NCBI GenBank assembly: GCA_964370215.1
Contig: CAYJIM010000065.1
Coordinates: 1 to 13,017, forward strand
DNA from: Massiliimalia sp964370215
Lineage (GTDB): Bacteria; Bacillota; Clostridia; Oscillospirales; Ruminococcaceae
Reading direction: 5' to 3'
Length of the DNA stretch: 13,017 bases
The position numbers and the translations under genes are program-made. The notes beneath the pieces are model-generated. The model had not been told where the DNA came from and did not search any database. It saw only the letters and a list, made by a program, of their open reading frames with translations. This document shows positions 7,257-13,017 of this stretch, piece after piece (within the stretch, counting starts at the first letter, position 1; each line of letters begins with the position of its first letter).

Positions 7257-8285
7257 ATGGCAGTGAAGATTGTAGCGGAACTTTCGGCAAATCACAATCA
7301 CGACCTTGCGATCGCAAAGGAAAGTATTCGTGTGGCAAAAGCGTGTGGGGCGGATGCCATCAAACTGCAAACCTACACCCCCGACACCCTGACCATTGAT
7401 TGTGACAACGAGCATTTTCGCCTCACCCAAGGGACGATCTGGGACGGGGTGACACTCTACCAGCTGTACCAAACGGCATACACGCCATGGGAATGGCATG
7501 AGGCGTTGTTTTGCTATGCAAAGGAAGTGGGCATTGAGCTGTTCTCCACCCCCTTTGACCCGACAGCGGTTGCACTGTTGGAAGACTTACAAAATCCCAT
7601 TTACAAAATCGCCTCCTTTGAAATTGCCGACCTTGCCCTGATTCGCTGTGCGGCAGAGACGAAAAAACCGATGGTACTGTCGGTCGGGATTGCGACGCTC
7701 GAAGAAATTGACGATGCGGTACAGACTTGTCGTGCAGTCGGCAACCACGACATCACGCTGTTGCAGTGCACCTCTCAGTATCCGGCAAAAGTCGAGGATG
7801 CAAGGCTTGCCAATCTCCCCTTTTTGAAGGAGCGGTTTGGTGTGAAAGTCGGACTTTCCGACCACACCGCAGGGGATGAGGTTGCCTGTCTCGCCGTTGC
7901 CATGGGGGCGACCATGATTGAAAAGCACTTTATCATTGACCGCCAAATCGGGGGGCCGGATGCGGCCTTTTCCATGACGGCAGAGGAGTTTTCTGCTTTG
8001 GTGCAACGGGTGCGCCGCACCGAACAGATGGTAGCAACACCCGATTTTACCCAGACGGCGGAAAAGAAAAAGGCACGTGTCTTTGCACGGTCGCTGTTTG
8101 TGGTGGCGGATGTCAAACAAGGGGAGCCGTTCACAGCAGAGAACATTCGCTCCATTCGACCGGGCAATGGCATGGCACCCAAATACATCGACAAGGTCAT
8201 CGGCAAAACCGCACGGGTGGACATTGCAAGGGGTACCCCCCTGTCCACCACATTGATTGCAGAAGACATAGGAGTAACACCATGA
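7257..8285 (+). CDS. pseI: pseudaminic acid synthase
   Basis: This 342-residue NeuB-family synthase condenses phosphoenolpyruvate with a 6-deoxy-diacylamino-hexose to give a nine-carbon nonulosonic acid. The TIM-barrel domain (about 1-275) opens with VAELSANHNH. It contains DAIKLQTYTPDTLT and YTPWEWHEAL, which resemble Campylobacter PseI rather than sialic acid NeuB. It continues with STPFD, YKIASFE, LLQCTSQYP, VGLSDHTAGDE and MIEKHF. A C-terminal SAF (antifreeze-like) domain (about 280-340) has ARSLFV and RPGNGMAPKYIDKVIGK. Length equals the family's usual 343. Its stop overlaps the pseC start (ATGA). No CMP-transferase (PseF/NeuA) gene is in the window to activate the product. Confidence 0.93.
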   Translation: MAVKIVAELSANHNHDLAIAKESIRVAKACGADAIKLQTYTPDTLTIDCDNEHFRLTQGTIWDGVTLYQLYQTAYTPWEWHEALFCYAKEVGIELFSTPFDPTAVALLEDLQNPIYKIASFEIADLALIRCAAETKKPMVLSVGIATLEEIDDAVQTCRAVGNHDITLLQCTSQYPAKVEDARLANLPFLKERFGVKVGLSDHTAGDEVACLAVAMGATMIEKHFIIDRQIGGPDAAFSMTAEEFSALVQRVRRTEQMVATPDFTQTAEKKKARVFARSLFVVADVKQGEPFTAENIRSIRPGNGMAPKYIDKVIGKTARVDIARGTPLSTTLIAEDIGVTP

Positions 8286-9487
8286 AATACATACCATACG
8301 GCAGACAAACCATTGATGAATCGGATGTACAAGCGGTGCTTTCGGTACTGCAATCTGACTGGCTGACCCAAGGGCCGGTCGGAAAGGAATTTGAAGAGGC
8401 GGTGGCGGCCTACCACGGCTGTCGCTATGCCGTTTCCTTTTGCAATGGCACGGCGGCACTGCATGGAGCATACCATGTCAGCAAAACTGCTTGCTTTGGC
8501 AAGGATCAGGCACCGCTGGCAGAGCAGGACAGCTTTTCCTTTATTACCACCCCGATTACCTTTGCGGCCTCCGCCAATGCAGGACTGTACTGTGGGGGGC
8601 AAGCTCGCTTTGTCGACATCGACCCGACGACCTTGAATTTGGATTTGACCCAAGTGGAAGCGGCGATTGACGACACGACACGGGTCATCACGCCGGTGTC
8701 CTACGGGGGGTATCCTGTCGACTTACAGCGGTTGCGAGCATTGCCAAAGGTGCAGGCGCAAAACCTCTGCATCATCCACGATGCCTGCCATGCCATTGGG
8801 GCAAAAGTTGGTGGCAACAGCATTGTTGACTTTGCGGATATGACAGTGCTCTCCTTTCATCCGGTCAAACATCTCTGCACCGCAGAGGGGGGCATGGTGT
8901 TGACCAACAACGTTGCATATTACGAAAAACTGATGCGTTTTCGCACCCATGGCATCACCAAAAATCCGTCGGAATTTATAGCGGACAGCCATGGCGACTG
9001 GTACCATGAGATGCAGGAACTGGGGCACAACTATCGGTTGACCGACTTGCAGGCAGGGTTGGGGCTCTCCCAGCTGCAAAAGCTGAACCAATCCATTTAT
9101 CGTCGCAACGAAATTGCAGAAATGTACGATATCGCGTTGCAAGAACTCAGTTGGATCAAGCTACCCCCTCGATTCGATCGATCCTGGTTACAGGATACGG
9201 CATTTCAAGAGTTAAACCGTAGACCCGACAACCTACACAGTTACCACCTCTATCCCATTCAGGTGGAAAAAGGGGTGGATCGCAAAGCACTCTTTGATCA
9301 TTTGCGACAACATGGCATAGGGGTACAGGTACACTACCTGCCGGTAACGATGCACCCTTACTACAACCAACCAACCCCACCACAGGCAAACGCCTATTAC
9401 AACAGCACCATTTCCCTCCCCATGTACCACCACCTAACAACAGCAGAAGTGGCCTATGTCATCGACACCATAAAAGCATTTATGTAG
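8282..9487 (+). CDS. pseC: UDP-4-amino-4,6-dideoxy-N-acetyl-beta-L-altrosamine transaminase
   Basis: This 401-residue PLP enzyme of the DegT/DnrJ/EryC1 family aminates C4 of the UDP-4-keto-6-deoxy-AltNAc made by PseB, using glutamate. The PLP lysine is Lys196 in SFHPVKHLCTAEGG. Other family landmarks are IPYGRQTIDESDVQAV at the N-terminus, CNGTAALHGAY, ITTPITFAASANA, VDIDPTTLNLD, IHDACHAIGA, YRLTDLQAGLG and VHYLPVTMHPYY near the end. It is somewhat longer than the epsilonproteobacterial enzymes (about 375-390), with extra residues around 65-80 (KTACFGKDQAPLAEQD). It overlaps pseI by four bases and has AGGAG at 8270-8274. Its partner dehydratase PseB is not in the window. Other 4-aminotransferases are possible, but the pseG-pseI neighbours favour PseC. 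Confidence 0.9.
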   Translation: MKYIPYGRQTIDESDVQAVLSVLQSDWLTQGPVGKEFEEAVAAYHGCRYAVSFCNGTAALHGAYHVSKTACFGKDQAPLAEQDSFSFITTPITFAASANAGLYCGGQARFVDIDPTTLNLDLTQVEAAIDDTTRVITPVSYGGYPVDLQRLRALPKVQAQNLCIIHDACHAIGAKVGGNSIVDFADMTVLSFHPVKHLCTAEGGMVLTNNVAYYEKLMRFRTHGITKNPSEFIADSHGDWYHEMQELGHNYRLTDLQAGLGLSQLQKLNQSIYRRNEIAEMYDIALQELSWIKLPPRFDRSWLQDTAFQELNRRPDNLHSYHLYPIQVEKGVDRKALFDHLRQHGIGVQVHYLPVTMHPYYNQPTPPQANAYYNSTISLPMYHHLTTAEVAYVIDTIKAFM

Positions 9488-9492
9488 AGGAG
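9487..9492 (+). promoter_or_regulatory. ribosome binding site deciding the radical SAM start
   Basis: GAGGAG, starting on the last base of the pseC stop codon, lies 7 bases before the ATG at 9500. The ATG at 9494 is only one base downstream of the site and is unlikely to be used. Confidence 0.7.
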
Positions 9493-9499
9493 AATGAGC

Positions 9500-10663
9500 A
9501 TGAAATGGACAAACAAAGGACATGAGTTTGATGATCTTGCAAAAGAAGTGTTGAAGAAAGGCCATGAATATTACATATGGGGTGCGAAACTTCGTGGGGC
9601 GAGCTTTTATGAAGCGTTTAAAGAAGAGATTCACATTGCAGGCTTTTTAGATGCAGATCCAGAGAGAAGAAAACAACCGTTTTATGGGTATGATGTGCTC
9701 GATCCAAACGAATTTTTGAAAGAAAAAAAGGAGAATGTACGGATTATAACAGCCTCTTTACACAAAAGAGAAATGTTTGCAAAGGCTGAAACAGTTGGAT
9801 ACTTACCGAACAAAGATATTTTTTATGCAGAAGAATTCAACTGTCTTTACAAGCTCTACCAATACAATCATCTGGAAATTCACTATATTGGATACCGTGT
9901 AACAGAACGGTGCACCTTGCGTTGCAAACAATGCGCAGGACTGATTCCTTACATTCAAGAACCGCGAAGTGTGTCATTGGAACTGATGAAAAAGGACCTT
10001 GCGCAGTTGTTTTCCTGCATCGACAAGTTGAATAGTTTGGGCATTATGGGTGGTGATCCGATGTTACTGCCCTATATCAATGATCTTTTGGTGCATGTCG
10101 GAGAAACTTATTTGGGAACAAAAATTTCCAATATTATTTTCTGCACCAATGCCGTAATATTGCCAACGGATGAAATGTTGCACTTGTGGAAAAAGTACGA
10201 TGTTGATGTGCGATTTACCGACTACCGAGAATTTACAGGAAAGAAGCAAAAAATAGATGAAATGATTGCGCTTTTAACAGCACATGGTATTCGGTACATT
10301 TGCCAAAAGTCAGAATATTGGTTGGATTTTGGGTACCCGCAACAAAGCAATGGACTGACAACAGAAGAGCAGTTGGTGGCATTGGCTGAACGGTGCAGTG
10401 AAAGAAACCCGAACTTTATGAATGGGAGGATGTACTATTGTTCTCGTGCAGATTCTGTGGAGCGCAGTGGTTATTACCAAATTGCAGAAGGTGATTATTT
10501 TGAGTTGGATCACTTTACCTCGAAAAAAGAATTGATGGAATATATTTTAGGATATACCGATCGTGGTTATATTGAATTGTGTAAAAAATGTAACGGTACC
10601 TTTGGCGAAAATGATCGTAAAATTCCGGTAGGCGAACAGTTAAGTCGGAGCGTAACCTCATGA
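9500..10663 (+). CDS. radical SAM protein with N-terminal Rossmann-like domain
   Basis: This protein has 387 residues. Residues about 24-114 form an alpha/beta unit starting YYIWGAK, with FLDADPERR and GYDVLDPNEF, like the small nucleotide-binding domain found attached to surface-glycan enzymes. The radical SAM core follows, with the cluster motif CTLRCKQC (C138, C142, C145; CxxxCxxC) and MGGDP as a variant of the SAM-contacting GGEP motif. Four further cysteines, C299, C314, C361 and C364 (the last two in LCKKC), could bind an auxiliary cluster as in SPASM-type enzymes. It lies 12 bases after pseC and overlaps the next gene by an ATGA. The reaction is unknown; a sugar or glycan modification is likely from context. 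Base composition is much more AT-rich than in the genes before it. Confidence 0.8.
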   Translation: MKWTNKGHEFDDLAKEVLKKGHEYYIWGAKLRGASFYEAFKEEIHIAGFLDADPERRKQPFYGYDVLDPNEFLKEKKENVRIITASLHKREMFAKAETVGYLPNKDIFYAEEFNCLYKLYQYNHLEIHYIGYRVTERCTLRCKQCAGLIPYIQEPRSVSLELMKKDLAQLFSCIDKLNSLGIMGGDPMLLPYINDLLVHVGETYLGTKISNIIFCTNAVILPTDEMLHLWKKYDVDVRFTDYREFTGKKQKIDEMIALLTAHGIRYICQKSEYWLDFGYPQQSNGLTTEEQLVALAERCSERNPNFMNGRMYYCSRADSVERSGYYQIAEGDYFELDHFTSKKELMEYILGYTDRGYIELCKKCNGTFGENDRKIPVGEQLSRSVTS

Positions 10664-11931
10664 AATATGCGGTGATTGATGTAGAAACAATTGGTTTTCC
10701 GAATCGTTTGGAGCAAAATCATATCAATTTTGGCGATCATTTGCAAAACTTGATCATACAGGATTTGTACGGAGAAATGGGGATTGCGCCAGAGGATATT
10801 TATCGATTAGATTACAATGAAATCAGTCGTTATCGTGGTGAGTTTTTGATTTTGCCGATCAACCAAGCGATTACCAGAAGTTTTAAAAAACAGCTATCCC
10901 CGTATATCATTCCTGTGTTTTTGGGCATTAGTCGAGATGCACACGCGATTGGCGCAGAAGAGCTGGACTATTTTAAGCGGTTCTCCCCTGTTGGGTGTCG
11001 CGATCAAGCGGTGTTTGACCGATTGACAAGAGCTGGGGTGGATTGTTACTTTAGTGGATGTATCACCTTGACGCTGCCTCGTAGAAGCAGTGCACCGAGC
11101 AAAGGGAAGGTGTTTTTGGTCGAAGTTCCTGCGTTTGCAAAAAAGCATTTGCCAAAATACCTAAAAGACGTCGCTGTCGAGCTACAAAACATTGCATTCG
11201 GTACCTTTGAAGAGGTGACTGGTGGAAAAACAATGGAACAAACAGTAAAAGACCGTTATGCGCTGTTTGAAAAAGAAGCAGCTCTTGTCGTCACTTCAAG
11301 GCTACATGTTGCTTCCCCCTGTCTTGCAATGGGTATTCCTGTCATTGTGATCAAAGAGGAGATCGATTATCGTTTCTCTTGGCTTGACAAATACCTACCA
11401 CTATATACAGAAGAAACGGTGGACCGTGTTGATTGGTCGCCGAAAGTAATTGACCTTGAATCGATCAAGCAATTGAAAAAGGATGTTGCCAAACGGCGCA
11501 TTGCGGAGACTTACGAGGCGCACCTTGCTTATGCGACGCTGACGGAGTGGTACGACTTGCGTGCACAAAAAGTGCAGGTGCAAAAAAGTTATAGCGACGC
11601 AGTACTGTCCTTTGTTCGAGAAAAGTGGCAACCGGAGGAGCGGTTTCGCTATGCTGTATGGGGGGAAAATGATGCGTCAGAACGACTCATTCAATTTTTA
11701 CAACAACAGTACCCCTATGCACAGTTGGAGCATTTTTATGACTCCTATAAAACGAGCACCTATCATGGGAAACCGGCGATCCATCCAAGAGAAATCAGAC
11801 CGCACGACGATGAATTTATCTTTGTAACCGGATATACTGCCACTGATGTGGCAAGAAAATTATTTGAAACAATCGGAAAGTCACCCGACACGTACTATCT
11901 CTTTACCGAAACAATCAGAGGGGATATTTAA
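10660..11931 (+). CDS. polysaccharide pyruvyl transferase family protein with C-terminal Rossmann-like domain
   Basis: This protein has 423 residues. The N-terminal part (about 1-310) looks like the polysaccharide pyruvyl transferase family, which moves pyruvate from phosphoenolpyruvate to glycan sugars as a ketal. Landmarks are NFGDHLQN at 23-30, FLGISRDA, PVGCRDQAVFDRL with Arg114-Asp115, YFSGCITLTLP (130-140), and TSRLHVASPCLAMGIPVI with His216. A second domain at about 328-420 begins FRYAVWGEN and continues with HFYDSY, GKPAIHPREI and FIFVTGYTATDVARKLFE. It resembles the N-terminal domain of the preceding radical SAM protein. GGAG lies 9 bases before the ATG, which overlaps the previous stop. 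Some family members transfer other groups, so the donor is not certain. Confidence 0.78.
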   Translation: MKYAVIDVETIGFPNRLEQNHINFGDHLQNLIIQDLYGEMGIAPEDIYRLDYNEISRYRGEFLILPINQAITRSFKKQLSPYIIPVFLGISRDAHAIGAEELDYFKRFSPVGCRDQAVFDRLTRAGVDCYFSGCITLTLPRRSSAPSKGKVFLVEVPAFAKKHLPKYLKDVAVELQNIAFGTFEEVTGGKTMEQTVKDRYALFEKEAALVVTSRLHVASPCLAMGIPVIVIKEEIDYRFSWLDKYLPLYTEETVDRVDWSPKVIDLESIKQLKKDVAKRRIAETYEAHLAYATLTEWYDLRAQKVQVQKSYSDAVLSFVREKWQPEERFRYAVWGENDASERLIQFLQQQYPYAQLEHFYDSYKTSTYHGKPAIHPREIRPHDDEFIFVTGYTATDVARKLFETIGKSPDTYYLFTETIRGDI

Positions 11932-11940
11932 GGAGCAGGT

Positions 11941-13017
11941 ATGATTAAAAACGAAAAAATTTGTGAGCAAATTCTGTCTAGTGTTGAAATACTAAAAGAA
12001 AGTGCCGTGGAGATTTACGAATTGTCTGCAAAAGGTGCCTTTCAAGAGGCGGCAAAGCTGACCGATCTGTTCAAAACACTGTTGTTACAGATAGGAGATT
12101 CGGTACTTGGCTTAGCAACAGAAGAACCGATGCTCAAAGAAGTGCATCAGGGTCTTATTTTAAATCTTGCGCACACGATCAAACTTGTTGAAAGATACCG
12201 CAAAACACGGTGTGACAAAATGTTTTCCAAAATGGAATATCAGGCAATTCCGTTGATTGACGAACTCTTTTCAGTGCTTTACTATATGCTACTGATCAAA
12301 GGGGACGAGGAAAAGACAAGAGAGTACAACCAAACAGAATGGAAGACGTTGCGAGCCAACCCGTATTTAGAGCAAAGTTATAAAAGTGGAGAGTATAAGT
12401 ACGATGTGTCCATTTATGTGTGTGCGTACAACAAACTTGACTATACAAAAACGTGTGTCGAGGCGATCATGAAAAACACACCGGAACACATCAATTATGA
12501 ATTGATTTTAATGAATCATGGTAGTGATGATGGGACGAAGGAATACTTTGAATCGATAGGTTGTACCAAGCAATTAGATTTTAAGTACAATAATTTGAAA
12601 GTGAGTCCGACAACAGTGGCTTATCGCATTGTAGAGGGTGAATATTACTGCATGATTTCCAATGATGTTTTAGTAGGGGCAAACTATTTGGAAAATATGT
12701 TGAACGTTATGCGTAGTGATCCGACTGTGCAACTGGTTGTTCCTACGACGACCAACATTGCAAATCTGCAAAGCATCCCCTGTGATTTTAAAACAATCCA
12801 AGAAATGTTTGTATTTGCTGAAAAGAATAATGTGAGCGATCCCTATCGATGGGAGGTGCGGACGCGGTTGATAAATCCCGTTGAAATGGGAAGATCTGCT
12901 GATGCATGGACAAGTGAAGGGGTTGGCAGAACACCGCCAAATTTATTAGGTGTTGGGTTTACCGACGATGTGCAGGGGATTTTGATTCGGCGCAGTGGTG
13001 GAAAGTCAGTGCTTGCA
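11941..13017 (+). CDS. family 2 glycosyltransferase with N-terminal helical extension, partial
   Basis: The frame is open from ATG 11941 to the window edge (359 codons), with AAGGAG at 11930-11935 five bases upstream. Residues about 1-150 look mainly alpha-helical, without recognised motifs or a signal peptide. The GT-A catalytic domain starts at about 155 with DVSIYVCAYNKLDYTKTCVE. It continues with YELILMNHGSDDGTKEYF, where the family usually has V-D-N-G-S-x-D-G-T, and MISNDVLVGANYLENM, where SND fills the metal-binding DxD-like position. It would transfer a nucleotide-activated sugar to a growing glycan or protein. It is cut at the right edge, so the C-terminal part, which may include further domains, is unseen. 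Composition is AT-rich, as in the two preceding genes. Confidence 0.82.
   Translation, partial: MIKNEKICEQILSSVEILKESAVEIYELSAKGAFQEAAKLTDLFKTLLLQIGDSVLGLATEEPMLKEVHQGLILNLAHTIKLVERYRKTRCDKMFSKMEYQAIPLIDELFSVLYYMLLIKGDEEKTREYNQTEWKTLRANPYLEQSYKSGEYKYDVSIYVCAYNKLDYTKTCVEAIMKNTPEHINYELILMNHGSDDGTKEYFESIGCTKQLDFKYNNLKVSPTTVAYRIVEGEYYCMISNDVLVGANYLENMLNVMRSDPTVQLVVPTTTNIANLQSIPCDFKTIQEMFVFAEKNNVSDPYRWEVRTRLINPVEMGRSADAWTSEGVGRTPPNLLGVGFTDDVQGILIRRSGGKSVLA

Noticed and set aside
7587..8653. Two long - strand open frames (about 290 residues each) opposite pseI and pseC
   Set aside because: They overlap each other and two well-supported genes, with no motifs. Long antisense frames are expected in this composition.

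Overview
The window is the 5' part of a long, tightly packed sugar-biosynthesis operon on the + strand. A divergent Cys-tRNA(Pro) deacylase gene (ybaK, - strand, cut by the left edge) precedes it. Strong AGGAG-type ribosome sites, near-consensus sigma-A promoters with 17-bp spacers and the gene content suggest a Bacillota member (Clostridia or Negativicutes). This is inference, and the genus cannot be named. No RNA genes, insertion sequences, CRISPR arrays or terminators were seen.

Layout. Positions 1-467 (-) hold ybaK. Positions 468-627 hold two back-to-back promoters. From 628 onward eleven genes run in the same direction with gaps of 20 bases or less and several ATGA-type overlaps. Block A (628-5671) is a CDP-dideoxysugar module: CDP-glucose 4,6-dehydratase (RfbG), the PLP/[2Fe-2S] 3-dehydrase (RfbH), a ThDP enzyme resembling the yersiniose carboligase YerE, and a short SDR reductase or epimerase. 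Block B (5673-9487) is a pseudaminic-acid-type module: PseG hydrolase, a compact sugar N-formyltransferase, PseI synthase and PseC aminotransferase. Block C (9500-13017+) is clearly more AT-rich in the stretches sampled. It encodes a radical SAM protein with an N-terminal Rossmann-like domain, a polysaccharide pyruvyl transferase with a similar domain at its C-terminus, and a family 2 glycosyltransferase with a long N-terminal extension, cut by the right edge.

How the genes may work together (inference). Block A would turn CDP-glucose into CDP-4-keto-3,6-dideoxyglucose, add a two-carbon branch from pyruvate and reduce the product to a yersiniose-like branched sugar. Block B would make a pseudaminic acid, probably with formyl instead of acetyl on the amino group that PseC installs. 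Block C would modify and assemble the glycan for an O-antigen, capsule, S-layer or flagellin. Several expected partners are absent from the window: RfbF, an RfbI-type reductase, PseB, PseF and PseH. They must lie downstream or elsewhere, or be replaced.
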